In this document: in pieces, positions 9,874-17,777 of the stretch
How positions within the stretch are numbered: position 1 is the stretch's first letter
How the letters are laid out: each line of letters opens with the position of its first letter
NCBI GenBank assembly: GCA_963748485.1
Contig: CAVVJF010000015.1
Location: 74,780-138,779 of the forward strand
Direction: 5' to 3'
Length of the DNA: 64,000 bases
DNA from: DASRWT01 sp963748485
Lineage (GTDB): Bacteria; Methylomirabilota; Methylomirabilia; Rokubacteriales; CSP1-6
Notes under the pieces: model-generated
Database searches by the model: none
Told to the model about the DNA's origin: nothing
Seen by the model: the letters and a program-made list of their open reading frames with translations, nothing else
Position numbers and translations under genes: made by a program

Positions 9874-11232
9874 ATGCTCAGAGACCTCGGCGACGGCCTG
9901 ATCCTCCGCCGCACCACTGCCGGCGACGCCGACGCTCTCGCCGCCTTCAACGCCGACCAGATCCGCGGCCAGGACTCGGCCGTGCCCTGGGAGCCCTTGG
10001 GCGCCTGGACGCGTGATCTTCTCGGCGGCCGCCATCCCACCTTCAAACCCGAGGACGGCCTGGTCGTGGAGGACACGGCCACCGGCGCCATCGTCTCGTC
10101 CATGCTCCTCATCTCCCAGCGCTGGGAGTACGGCGGCGCGCCCATCTCCGTGGGGCAACCGGAGCTGATCGCCACCCGTCCGGACCATCGCGGGCGCGCT
10201 CTCGTGCGCCGCCAGTTCGAGGTCCTGCACCGCTGGAGCAGCGAGCGCGGCGAGGTGCTTCAGATCATCGCCGGCATCCCCTGGTTCTACCGCCAGTTCG
10301 GCTATGAGATGGCGCTCGAGCGCGGCGGCGGGCCTCGCGCCGACCTCACGAGCCTCGACCCGCCGACGCCTGACGCCGCCCTGCCATTCCGCGTGCGGCC
10401 TATGGCCGAGGGCGATCTGTCCTTCGCTGCCGCGCTCGACGACCAGGCGCGCGCCCGCGCGCTCGTCACGGTCCCGCGCGACGCGGCGCTATGGCGTTAT
10501 GAGCTCACGGGCCACACGGTGGGCAGCATGACGCGTCTCGCCTTCGGCGTGATCGAGACGGCGGGCGGCGACGCAGTGGGCACGCTGAGCCACATCCCCG
10601 TGCTGTGGAACGGCGCGGTAGCGCTCACGCACTACGAGGTGAGAGCCGGTGTCTCCTGGCGCGCGACCTGGCCCGGCGTGCTGCGCTATGTCATTGCCAA
10701 GGGCGAGGAGTATGCCGCGCGCGACCCCCAGGCGCGCTTCACGCAGGTGCAGCTTTGGCACATGGGGAGCGAGCATCCGCTCTACCGCGCGGTGCGGTTC
10801 GGCAAGGATCATTGGCGGGCCTATGCGCTCTACACGCGCATCGCCGATCTGGCCGCGTTCTGCCGCGCCGTCGCGCCCGCGCTCGAGCGCCGCCTGGCTG
10901 CCTCGCCGCTGGCCGGGCACACGGCGGATCTCACCCTGAGCACGTACCGCGCGGGCGTACGCCTGCGGCTCGACGCGGGGCGGATCACGGCCGAGCCCTG
11001 GCAGCCGGCGCTCGACGTGGTGGGCCAGGAGTTCGGCATCCCGAGCGGCGATCCCCGACGCGCCACCGCGCTGTTCCCCGGTCTCAGCATCAATCAGCTG
11101 CTCCTGGGCTATCGCTCGCTCGACGAGCTCCAGGCCATCTACCCCGACTGCATGGTGCGCGGCGGCGAGAGCCGGGCGCTCATCGACGCCCTGTTCCCAA
11201 AGGCGCCCTCGGACGTCTGGCCGCTGGTCTGA
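9874..11232 (+). CDS. GNAT family N-acetyltransferase, Eis-like length
   Basis: About 452 residues. The first 150 residues look like a GNAT domain: the acetyl-CoA loop is represented by ATRPDHRGRALVRRQFEVL and followed by IIAGIPWFYRQFGYEMALERGGG. The length and the later half, which appears to contain a second acetyltransferase-like lobe and a C-terminal domain ending PDCMVRGGESRALIDALFP, resemble the Eis-type three-domain acetyltransferases, but I cannot confirm that architecture by eye. Substrate unknown. It has its own putative promoter; an alternative GTG start lies at 9856. It precedes the AllFGH-like cluster but need not belong to it. Confidence 0.75.
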   Translation: MLRDLGDGLILRRTTAGDADALAAFNADQIRGQDSAVPWEPLGAWTRDLLGGRHPTFKPEDGLVVEDTATGAIVSSMLLISQRWEYGGAPISVGQPELIATRPDHRGRALVRRQFEVLHRWSSERGEVLQIIAGIPWFYRQFGYEMALERGGGPRADLTSLDPPTPDAALPFRVRPMAEGDLSFAAALDDQARARALVTVPRDAALWRYELTGHTVGSMTRLAFGVIETAGGDAVGTLSHIPVLWNGAVALTHYEVRAGVSWRATWPGVLRYVIAKGEEYAARDPQARFTQVQLWHMGSEHPLYRAVRFGKDHWRAYALYTRIADLAAFCRAVAPALERRLAASPLAGHTADLTLSTYRAGVRLRLDAGRITAEPWQPALDVVGQEFGIPSGDPRRATALFPGLSINQLLLGYRSLDELQAIYPDCMVRGGESRALIDALFPKAPSDVWPLV

Positions 11233-11257
11233 GTCCGGTTGAACTCGTCCGCACCGC

Positions 11258-11286
11258 TTGAACCGCCCGCCCCGAGGCTCTATCCT
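11258..11286 (+). promoter_or_regulatory. Sigma-70-type promoter of the FdrA/AllFGH-like cluster
   Basis: TTGAAC at 11258-11263, a 17-base spacer and TATCCT at 11281-11286. The start codon at 11296 follows after 9 bases, so transcription would begin at or next to the ATG. A second TTGAAC lies at 11239. Confidence 0.6.
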
Positions 11287-11295
11287 CGCCAGACC

Positions 11296-12090
11296 ATGAT
11301 CGCCGCGAAGGTCCGGGTGCATGCGATGGGCGCGCATCTGGCCGCGCGCCTCGGCGCGGTTGCGTCGCTGCCCGGCCGGCCCCACTCGGTGTTCGAGCAC
11401 GCGATCAATTTCACGACTCCCGACGGGACCTTCCTGGCCCTGCACGGTCCATGGCACCTCGCCGCCCCCTTCGCCATCGCGCTCCCCAGCTGGGACCAGG
11501 ATCTCTCGGCCGGCGATCTGATCCTCGACCTGGAGGGGGCGCAGCGGGTGGACCTCGCCATATGGCCGGTAGCCGAGGGGGACGACACGGCGCGGGACCT
11601 GCTCGACGAGGCGTTAGCCCGGAGCGCGTCCGCGCCGCTGGCGCCCGGCCTCGACACGGCGGCCGGCCGTGCGGCGCGGAGCGCGATGAGCCTGACCATC
11701 TGCCTCCGCGATGCCGATGGCTTTCTGGAAGCCGTGCGGGGTCTGGTGGGTCTCGGGGAAGGCCTCACCCCCGCGGGCGACGACTTTCTCGTGGGCGCGC
11801 TGGCCGCGCTCCACCGCCTGGGCGACGGCTGGCCCACCCGTGACATGGCGCTCCGCGAAGCGGTCATCGCGCATGCGTGCCGGACTACGCCGAAGGTCAG
11901 CGCGGCGTTTCTCTGCTATGCCGTGGCGGGGCACTTCTCCGAGCCGCTCCGCGATCTGGCCATGGCCGACACCGTTGCCGCAGCGCGCGCCGCCGCCGCC
12001 GCGCTCGCGCGCATGGGCGCAAGCTCCGGCGCGGATACCCTGGCGGGAATGCGCGAGGCTCTCTACGCCCTGGCCGCCGGGCGCGCATGA
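11296..12090 (+). CDS. DUF2877 protein, AllH-like oxamate carbamoyltransferase subunit
   Basis: 264 residues of the DUF2877 family, which is the AllH (YlbF) component of the AllFGH oxamate carbamoyltransferase in E. coli. The family's core motif GLGEGLTPAGDDFLVGALAALH is present around residue 155. Motifs and its place directly before an FdrA/AllF homologue support the assignment; catalysis on oxamate itself is not established for this organism. The ATG at 11296 fits the promoter; the next gene starts at its stop (ATGA). Confidence 0.8.
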   Translation: MIAAKVRVHAMGAHLAARLGAVASLPGRPHSVFEHAINFTTPDGTFLALHGPWHLAAPFAIALPSWDQDLSAGDLILDLEGAQRVDLAIWPVAEGDDTARDLLDEALARSASAPLAPGLDTAAGRAARSAMSLTICLRDADGFLEAVRGLVGLGEGLTPAGDDFLVGALAALHRLGDGWPTRDMALREAVIAHACRTTPKVSAAFLCYAVAGHFSEPLRDLAMADTVAAARAAAAALARMGASSGADTLAGMREALYALAAGRA

Positions 12091-13667
12091 CCACGCGCAC
12101 CACGCTGAAGCGGAGCTTCTACCAGGACTCGGTGGCGCTGATGGGCTTGGCGCGCGAGCTACGCACGGGCGCGGGCGTGCGCGAGGCGGCGGCGCTCATG
12201 GGCACGCCCGCCAATCTGGCGCTCATGGCGGACGCCGGGCTCCTCACCGATGAGGCGCGCGCGGCGGGGCCGAACGATCTCGTCATCGTGGTGGGGGCGG
12301 AGTCGGCGGCCGACGCCGACGCGGCCCTGGCCCTTGCAGAGTCGCTCCTCACCGCGCGGCGCGCGCGGGTGGAGGCGAGCGGGCGGCGCCTCCCGCGCAC
12401 GCTCGACAGCGCCGCGCGCCAGCTCGAGGGCGCCAATCTGGCGCTCATCTCCGTGCCCGGCGCCTTCGCGGCGGCGGAGGCGCGGAAGGCCCTGCGCCGC
12501 GGGCTCCACGTGATGCTATTCAGCGACAACGTGACGCTCGAGGATGAGATCGCGTTGAAGCGCCTCGCGGTGGAGCGGAGCCTGCTCCTGATGGGCCCGG
12601 ACTGCGGGACCGCATATCTGGGCGGCGTGCCGCTGGGGTTCGCCAATGCGGTGCCGCGCGGGCGCATCGGTCTGGTCGCCGCCTCGGGCACGGGTCTTCA
12701 GCAAGTGGTGACCCTCCTCGCCGCGGCCGGCGAGGGCGTCTCGCAGGCCATCGGGGTCGGCGGGCGCGACATGTCCGAGGGCGTGGGCGCCGCCATGACG
12801 CTGGCCGCTCTGGACGCACTGGGCGCCGATCCCGCCACCGAGCTGATCGTGGTGGTGGGAAAGCCCCCCGCCCCCGCCGTGCGCGCTGCGGTGGAAGCGC
12901 GGCTGCGCGGGCTGGGCAAGCCCGCGGTGGTGGCCATGCTCGGGCGTGGCGTCGCCACCGGCGCGGCCGGACCCCTCACCATCGTGGCCACGCTGGAGGA
13001 CGCGGCGGGCGCCGCCGTGGCGCGGCGCACGCGGCGCGCCTTCCAGCCGCGCGCGTTCGCCGACGCGACAGGCGCCCGGGCCCGCGTGAAGGAATTCCGC
13101 GCGGCGCGGGGGCCGGGCGCAGCGGCGGTGCGCGGGCTCTTCGCGGGCGGCACGCTGGCCTACGAGGCCTTGCTGATCCTCGAGCCCCTGCTGGGCGCGG
13201 GCGCGGTGGGCGGCAATCTGGGCGCCGATCTGGTCAGGCATGGGGGCGGGCCGCATCGCGTGCTGGACCTCGGCGCAGACGAGTACACCGTGGGCCGCGC
13301 GCACCCCATGCTGGATGCCGCGCTCCGCGTGGAGGAGATCGAGCGCTCGGCGAAGGAGCCGGACACCACGGTCCTGCTGGTGGACGTGGTGCTGGGTCAC
13401 GGCGCGGCGCCCGATCCCGCCGGCGACATCGCGCCGGCGCTGGAGGCCGCGCGGCGCCACGCGCAGGCACACGGCCGCGGCCTCGCCGTGGTGGCCAGCG
13501 TGATCGGCACCGCCGCCGATCCACAGGGCCTCGCCGCCCAGACGGCGCGGCTCGAGGCCGCCGGCGCGTGGGTGCTGCCGTCGAACGCCCAGGCCGCGCG
13601 CGCCGCCGCCTGCATCGTGGCCGAGGCGCGCGTGGCCGACACGCTGCTGGCCGGGGCGAGCGCCTGA
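12087..13667 (+). CDS. fdrA: FdrA/AllF-like protein, main part
   Basis: 526 residues of the FdrA family, related to succinyl-CoA synthetase alpha subunits and the AllF subunit of oxamate carbamoyltransferase. The N-terminus LKRSFYQDSVALMGLARELR and GVREAAALMGTPAN match the family strongly. A Rossmann-like CoA-binding region follows (GPDCGTAYLGGVPLGFAN, ASGTGLQQV), then the ligase-like half with GNLGADLVRHGGGPHRVLDLGADEY. The usual FdrA C-terminal block (INIGLxSFA..., a QWSPxAGG-like motif) is absent here and is instead encoded by the next ORF. Stop and next start overlap as TGATG. Confidence 0.85.
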   Translation: MTTRTTLKRSFYQDSVALMGLARELRTGAGVREAAALMGTPANLALMADAGLLTDEARAAGPNDLVIVVGAESAADADAALALAESLLTARRARVEASGRRLPRTLDSAARQLEGANLALISVPGAFAAAEARKALRRGLHVMLFSDNVTLEDEIALKRLAVERSLLLMGPDCGTAYLGGVPLGFANAVPRGRIGLVAASGTGLQQVVTLLAAAGEGVSQAIGVGGRDMSEGVGAAMTLAALDALGADPATELIVVVGKPPAPAVRAAVEARLRGLGKPAVVAMLGRGVATGAAGPLTIVATLEDAAGAAVARRTRRAFQPRAFADATGARARVKEFRAARGPGAAAVRGLFAGGTLAYEALLILEPLLGAGAVGGNLGADLVRHGGGPHRVLDLGADEYTVGRAHPMLDAALRVEEIERSAKEPDTTVLLVDVVLGHGAAPDPAGDIAPALEAARRHAQAHGRGLAVVASVIGTAADPQGLAAQTARLEAAGAWVLPSNAQAARAAACIVAEARVADTLLAGASA

Positions 13668-13861
13668 TGACCGACTTCCGCGATCTCTTCGCGCGCCTCG
13701 GCACCGAGCTGCGCGTGGTGAACCTGGGGCTGGAGAGCTTCGCCGAGACGCTGGACGCCCTGGGCGTGCCGGTGCTGCACGTCCAGTGGACGCCGCCGGC
13801 CGGCGGCGACCCGGAGCGCGCGCGCCTGCTCTCGCTGCTCGACGACGAGGACGGCGCCTGA
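13667..13861 (+). CDS. Detached C-terminal domain of FdrA (64 aa)
   Basis: A 64-residue ORF. VVNLGLESFAETLDALGVPV and HVQWTPPAGGDPERARLLSLL correspond, as I recall them, to the last 45 or so residues of E. coli FdrA (INIGLRSFALELQ... and YQWSPVAGGNKKLARLL). The domain is thus encoded separately, coupled by a TGATG overlap to the main FdrA ORF. This may be a natural split of the subunit or the remains of a frameshift. Its stop TGA overlaps the likely CTG start of the next gene. Confidence 0.7.
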   Translation: MTDFRDLFARLGTELRVVNLGLESFAETLDALGVPVLHVQWTPPAGGDPERARLLSLLDDEDGA

Positions 13862-15099
13862 TCCGCGAGGCGAACGCGGCCGCCCTCGCGCGTCTGGTCG
13901 ACGCGCAGCCGGTGCTGGTCGACTGCGTACCGGCGCGCGAGGCGCTATCCTTGCCGGAGCGCACCGTGCTCCACGCCGGGCCCCCGCTGGCCTGGGAGCG
14001 CACCTGCCCGCCGGTGCAGACCGCCGTGCTCTGCGCCATCCGCTACGAGGGCTGGGCGGCCAACGACAACGCGGCGCAGCGCCTGGTCGAGTCGGGTGGG
14101 GTCACGCTGGCGACCTGCCATCACTGGGGAGCGGCCGGGCCCATGACGGGCATCGTCACCGCCTCGATGCCGGTCTTCGTGGTGGAGAACCGGCCGCGCG
14201 GCAACCGCGCCTTCGCCACGGTGAACGAGGGCCTGGGCAAGGTGCTGCGCTTCGGCGCGAACGACGAGAGCGTGGTGACGCGCCTTCGCTGGCTGGCGCG
14301 CGGGGCGGGGCCGCTGCTGGGCGCGGCGCTGCGCGCGGCGGGCGGCATGGATCTCCGCGCGCTCATGGCGCAGGCCCTCCGCATGGGCGACGAGATGCAT
14401 CAGCGCAACGTGGCTGCCTCGTCCCTCCTCGCCCGCGCGCTCATGCCGCACCTGGCGCGCACCGCGCCCGACACGGCGGCGGTGGCGCGGCTCGCCGAGT
14501 TCATCGGCGGCAATGACCAGTTCTTCCTGAATCTCGCCATGGCCGCCGCCAAGGCCTCGGCCGATCCGTGTCTGGACGTGCCGGGCTCGACCATGGTGGC
14601 CACGATGGCGCGGAACGGGACGGACTTCGGCATCCGCGTGGCGGGGCTGGGCGCGCGATGGTTCACCGCGCCCGTGAACACGCCCGAGGGCCTCTACTTC
14701 GCGCCCTACGGCGCCGCCGACGCCAATCCCGACATGGGCGACAGCGCCATCGTGGAGACGGTGGGGCTGGGTGCCTTCGCCATGGCCGCCTCGCCCGCGG
14801 TGGTGGGCTTCGTGGGCGCGGGCGGCCTCCGCGACGCCATCCGCATCACCGAGGAGATGGGCGAGATCGCCCTCGGCGAGCACCCGCACTTCCGGATCCC
14901 CACGCTGGACGACCGCGGCACGCCCGTGGGCATCGACGTGAGGAAGGTGGTAGAGACCGGGATCACGCCGCTGATCAACACGGGCATCGCCGGGCGCAAG
15001 CCGGGCACGGGGCAGATCGGCGCCGGCGTCGTCCGAGCGCCGCTGGCCTGCTTCGAGCAGGCGCTGGAGGCGCTCGCCGCCGCGCGTGTGGGGGCCTGA
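13858..15099 (+). CDS. DUF1116 / YlbE (AllG-like) protein, copy 1
   Basis: About 413 residues matching the YlbE/AllG family over the whole length: TVLHAGPPLAWERTCPP, TASMPVFVVENRPRGNRAF, VNEGLGKVLRFGA, GDEMHQRNVAASSLL, NGTDFGIRV, RWFTAPVNTPEGLYF and VRKVVETGITPLINTGIAG. Homology begins at IREANAAAL, immediately after a CTG at 13858 that overlaps the preceding stop in the same way ATGA overlaps do elsewhere here. The first ordinary start codon is GTG at 13786, inside the previous gene, and would add 24 Arg/Gly-rich residues unlike the family. CTG is therefore the preferred, if unusual, start. Confidence 0.82.
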   Translation: MIREANAAALARLVDAQPVLVDCVPAREALSLPERTVLHAGPPLAWERTCPPVQTAVLCAIRYEGWAANDNAAQRLVESGGVTLATCHHWGAAGPMTGIVTASMPVFVVENRPRGNRAFATVNEGLGKVLRFGANDESVVTRLRWLARGAGPLLGAALRAAGGMDLRALMAQALRMGDEMHQRNVAASSLLARALMPHLARTAPDTAAVARLAEFIGGNDQFFLNLAMAAAKASADPCLDVPGSTMVATMARNGTDFGIRVAGLGARWFTAPVNTPEGLYFAPYGAADANPDMGDSAIVETVGLGAFAMAASPAVVGFVGAGGLRDAIRITEEMGEIALGEHPHFRIPTLDDRGTPVGIDVRKVVETGITPLINTGIAGRKPGTGQIGAGVVRAPLACFEQALEALAAARVGA

Positions 15100-15104
15100 T
15101 CGCC

Positions 15105-16352
15105 ATGGCCGCCACGTCCATCGTCGCCGCGAACCGCGAGTGCCTGCGCCGCATCCAGGAGGCCACCGCCGTCCTGACCGACGTGCGGCTCGCGCGCGAG
15201 GCGCTGCCGGGCATGGGCCCGCGCACCATCCTGCACGCCGGGCCGCCGATCACCTGGGCGCGGATGTGCGGGCCCATGCGCGGCGCCATCATCGGCGCCT
15301 GCCTCTTCGAGGGCTGGACGGCCACGGCTGAGGAAGCCGCCGCGCTGGCTGCTTCCGGCGGGCTCACCCTCGCGCCCTGCCACGATCACCAAGCGGTGGG
15401 TCCTATGGCCGGCGTCGTGAGCCCGTCCATGGCCGTCTTCGTGGTGGAGAACCGCGAGGGCGGCACGCGCGCTCACGCCACGCTGAACGAGGGGCTGGGG
15501 CGCGTGCTCCGCATGGGCGCCTACGACGCCTCGGTGATCGAGCGGCTGCGCTGGCTCAACGGGAGCCTGGCGCCGCTGCTCGCGGAAGCGGTGCGGCGCG
15601 CCGGCGGCGTGGATCTCAAGAGCCTGATCGCCCAGGCCCTCACCATGGGCGACGAGGTGCACAACCGCGCCAAGGCGGGCAGCGCGCTCTTCGCGCGGGC
15701 GCTGGCGCCGCACCTGGCCGCCGCGCGCGGGGGCGATCTCGAGCGCGCGCTGGAGTTCCTGGCCACCACCGACCACTTCTTCCTGAATCTCGCGATGGCG
15801 ACCTGCAAGGCGGCGCTGGACGCGGCCCACGGCATCGCGGGCGCGACCTTGGTCACCGCGCTGGCGCGGAACGGCACCGACTTCGGCATCCGCGTGAGCG
15901 GCACGGGCGACGCCTGGTTCACCGCCCCGGCGCCCGAGGTGAAAGGCCTCTACTTCCCGGGCTACGGACCCGCGGACGCGAACCCCGACCTGGGCGACTC
16001 CGCCATCACCGAGACGGCCGGGCTCGGCGCCTTCGCCCTCGCCGCCGCGCCGGCCATCGTGCAGTTCGTGGGCGGAAGCGCGCGGCTGGCCGTGGAGACG
16101 ACCGAGGAGATGTACGAGATCAGCCTCGGCGAGCACGCGGCGTTCAAGATTCCCGCGCTCGACTTCCGCGGCACGCCGGTGGGCATCGACATCAGGAAGG
16201 TCGTGGAGACGGGTATCACGCCCGCCATCGACACCGGCATCGCCCACCGCGAGGCGGGCATCGGCCAGATCGGGGCGGGCCTCTCGCGGGCGCCGATGGA
16301 GTGCTTCGTGCGGGCGCTGGACGCCTTCGCGCGCGAGCGCGGCCTGGCGTGA
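15105..16352 (+). CDS. DUF1116 / YlbE (AllG-like) protein, copy 2
   Basis: 415 residues, a second full-length AllG-like protein in tandem with copy 1. It carries all family blocks (TILHAGPPITWARMCGPM, ACLFEGWTA, NEGLGRVLRMGAYD, GDEVHNRAKAGSAL, TDHFFLNLAMA, NGTDFGIRVSG, IRKVVETGITPAIDTGIAH). In the region after LHAGPP it retains GPMRGAIIGACLFEGW like E. coli YlbE, whereas copy 1 has PPVQTAVLCAIRYEGW. The copies may form a heteromer or serve different substrates. The ATG start lies 6 bases after the copy 1 stop. The stop overlaps the amidohydrolase GTG. Confidence 0.85.
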   Translation: MAATSIVAANRECLRRIQEATAVLTDVRLAREALPGMGPRTILHAGPPITWARMCGPMRGAIIGACLFEGWTATAEEAAALAASGGLTLAPCHDHQAVGPMAGVVSPSMAVFVVENREGGTRAHATLNEGLGRVLRMGAYDASVIERLRWLNGSLAPLLAEAVRRAGGVDLKSLIAQALTMGDEVHNRAKAGSALFARALAPHLAAARGGDLERALEFLATTDHFFLNLAMATCKAALDAAHGIAGATLVTALARNGTDFGIRVSGTGDAWFTAPAPEVKGLYFPGYGPADANPDLGDSAITETAGLGAFALAAAPAIVQFVGGSARLAVETTEEMYEISLGEHAAFKIPALDFRGTPVGIDIRKVVETGITPAIDTGIAHREAGIGQIGAGLSRAPMECFVRALDAFARERGLA

Positions 16353-17611
16353 GTGCGCCCTTCGACCTCCTCCTGCGGGACGCCCTGCTGCCGGACGGGC
16401 GCCGGGTGGATCTGGGCTGCTACGGCGGGCTGATCGCCTCCATGGCCGCCGCGGGAGCGCTGGGCGCGGTGCCGGCGGCGGCCACGCGCGAGCTGGGCGG
16501 GAGCCTCGTCACGCCGGGCCTCGTTGATGCCCACGTGCACCTGGACAAGGCCTTCCTCTCGGCGCGAGCCCCCGGCCGCGAGGGCACCCTGGCCGAGGCT
16601 ATCCGCGTGACCGGCGAGGCCAAGAAGCGCTTCACCGTGGAGGACATCCGCGCCCGCGCCCGCCAGCTGCTGGATCTGGCCGTGCGCAGCGGCACCACGG
16701 CCATGCGGGGCCACGTGGAGGTGGACCCGATCGTGGAGCTGATGGCGCTGGAGGCGGTGCTTCCCCTCAAGGCGGAGTACGCGCCGGCGCTCGATCTCCA
16801 GCTCTGCGCCTTCGCCCAGGAGGGCATTCTCCAGGCGCCGGGGACGGAGGCCCTCCTCGCCCGGGCTCTCCGCGCCGGCGCCGATCTGGTCGGCGGCTGC
16901 CCCTACAACGACACCGATCCCCGCGCCCACGTGGACATCGTGTTCCGCCTGGCGCGGGAGTTCGGCGTGGACGCGGACTTCCACGCCGACTTCTTCGACG
17001 ACCCGTCGCATCTGCACGTCCGCTACATCTGCGAGGAGACCGTGCGACTCGGGTGGGAAGGACGTGTGGTCGTGGGCCACCTGACCGAGCTGGCCGCCCT
17101 TCCTCCGGCCGAGGCGGACGTGGTGATCCGCGAGCTGGCAGCGGCGCGCGTCGGCGTCATCATGCTGCCGGCCACCGACCTCTATCTGATGGGGCGCGGC
17201 GACACCTACCGCGTCCGCCGCGGGCTGGCGCCGGCCAAGCGCCTGCTCGCCGGGGGCGTGGCGGTGGCAGCGGCGACCAACAACGTGCGCAACGCGTTCA
17301 CGCCCGTCGGCAACGCCGATCCGGCGCTGATGGCCTTTCTCCTCACGGTCGGCGCCCACATGGGCACGCCCGAGGAGCAGGCGCAGGCCCTCGCCATGGT
17401 CACGACCGAGCCCGCGCGCATGCTCGGTCTCGGCGACCGCGGCTTCGCCGAGGGGCGGCCGGCCGATCTGGTGGTGTGGGAGGCGACGGCGCTCGACCAG
17501 GCGGTGGGCGGCGTGGCGCCGCGTCGGCTCGTGGTGAAGGCGGGGCGCGTGAGTGTCGAGCATCACCACGTCCTTGACGAGCCATGGCGCGCCGCCCCTC
17601 ACCGGGGTTGA
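16349..17611 (+). CDS. Cytosine-deaminase-like amidohydrolase with altered active site
   Basis: 420 residues of the metal-dependent amidohydrolase superfamily, closest in pattern to CodA-type deaminases. Visible: H62 and H64 in DAHVHLDKAF, a GHVEVDP block near 121-127, H212 in FHADFFDDP and H244 in VVGHLTELA. Aligned from memory with E. coli CodA, the catalytic Glu (HCDE) is F215 and the metal-binding Asp (HDDVFDP) is N311 in ATNNVRNAFTP, so ordinary deaminase chemistry is doubtful. It closes the AllFGH-like cluster with a GTGA overlap. A different hydrolytic or a structural role is possible; substrate unknown. Confidence 0.75.
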   Translation: MSAPFDLLLRDALLPDGRRVDLGCYGGLIASMAAAGALGAVPAAATRELGGSLVTPGLVDAHVHLDKAFLSARAPGREGTLAEAIRVTGEAKKRFTVEDIRARARQLLDLAVRSGTTAMRGHVEVDPIVELMALEAVLPLKAEYAPALDLQLCAFAQEGILQAPGTEALLARALRAGADLVGGCPYNDTDPRAHVDIVFRLAREFGVDADFHADFFDDPSHLHVRYICEETVRLGWEGRVVVGHLTELAALPPAEADVVIRELAAARVGVIMLPATDLYLMGRGDTYRVRRGLAPAKRLLAGGVAVAAATNNVRNAFTPVGNADPALMAFLLTVGAHMGTPEEQAQALAMVTTEPARMLGLGDRGFAEGRPADLVVWEATALDQAVGGVAPRRLVVKAGRVSVEHHHVLDEPWRAAPHRG

Positions 17612-17615
17612 GGGG
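17595..17615 (+). other. Hairpin spanning the amidohydrolase stop codon
   Basis: Arms CCCCTCA (17595-17601) and TGAGGGG (17609-17615) with a 7-base loop; the stop TGA is the start of the right arm. No T-run follows, so it is at best a weak terminator before the pyr promoter. Confidence 0.35.
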
Positions 17616-17619
17616 CCGC

Positions 17620-17648
17620 TTGACACGTAGTGCCACCGACGGTAAGGT
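17620..17648 (+). promoter_or_regulatory. pyr operon promoter
   Basis: A perfect TTGACA at 17620-17625, a 17-base spacer and TAAGGT at 17643-17648, which keeps the three most conserved -10 bases. Transcription from about 17655 would start just upstream of the PyrR-binding RNA. Confidence 0.65.
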
Positions 17649-17665
17649 GATCAAGAGGTAGTTCG

Positions 17666-17700
17666 CTCCTTTAAGCGGGCCCCGCGAGGCCGGCAAGGAG
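17666..17700 (+). promoter_or_regulatory. PyrR-binding RNA element (pyr leader)
   Basis: The stretch has the elements of PyrR-binding loops: outer stem CTCCTT with AAGGAG, TTTAA at the base, and an inner GC stem-loop carrying CCCGCGAGGCCGGCAAGG, which matches the UCCxGxGAGGxUxxxAAGG pattern of Bacillus-type sites. UMP-bound PyrR would stabilise this fold. The 3' arm AAGGAG is also the Shine-Dalgarno of the leader ORF at 17706, so PyrR binding would hide it. Confidence 0.8.
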
Positions 17701-17705
17701 AGGCA

Positions 17706-17777
17706 ATGCTAGACCAGAAGACCATGAGACGGACCCCTGGGCCCCTGAGCGGGGCCTTTCCCTTTTTCCGGGTGTGA
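17706..17777 (+). CDS. pyr leader peptide (23 codons)
   Basis: A short ORF starting with ATG 5 bases after the AAGGAG of the PyrR-binding stem. It reads MLDQKTMRRT at the start and ends SGAFPFFRV. It passes straight through the intrinsic terminator hairpin (from about codon 12) and its TGA overlaps the pyrR GTG (GTGA). A ribosome translating it would disrupt the terminator and then re-initiate at pyrR. Existence of translation is inferred from position, SD and overlap; its sequence is not expected to matter. Confidence 0.6.
   Translation: MLDQKTMRRTPGPLSGAFPFFRV
17739..17768 (+). terminator. Intrinsic terminator (attenuator) of the pyr operon
   Basis: Perfect 6-bp stem GGCCCC / GGGGCC (17740-17745 with 17751-17756) with loop TGAGC, followed by a U-rich tract TTTCCCTTTTT. 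It lies between the PyrR site and pyrR, the standard attenuator position. Confidence 0.75.

Noticed and set aside
13786..13857. GTG 13786 as start of the first AllG-like gene
   Set aside because: The added residues are Arg/Gly-rich, overlap the preceding ORF and have no counterpart in YlbE-type proteins.
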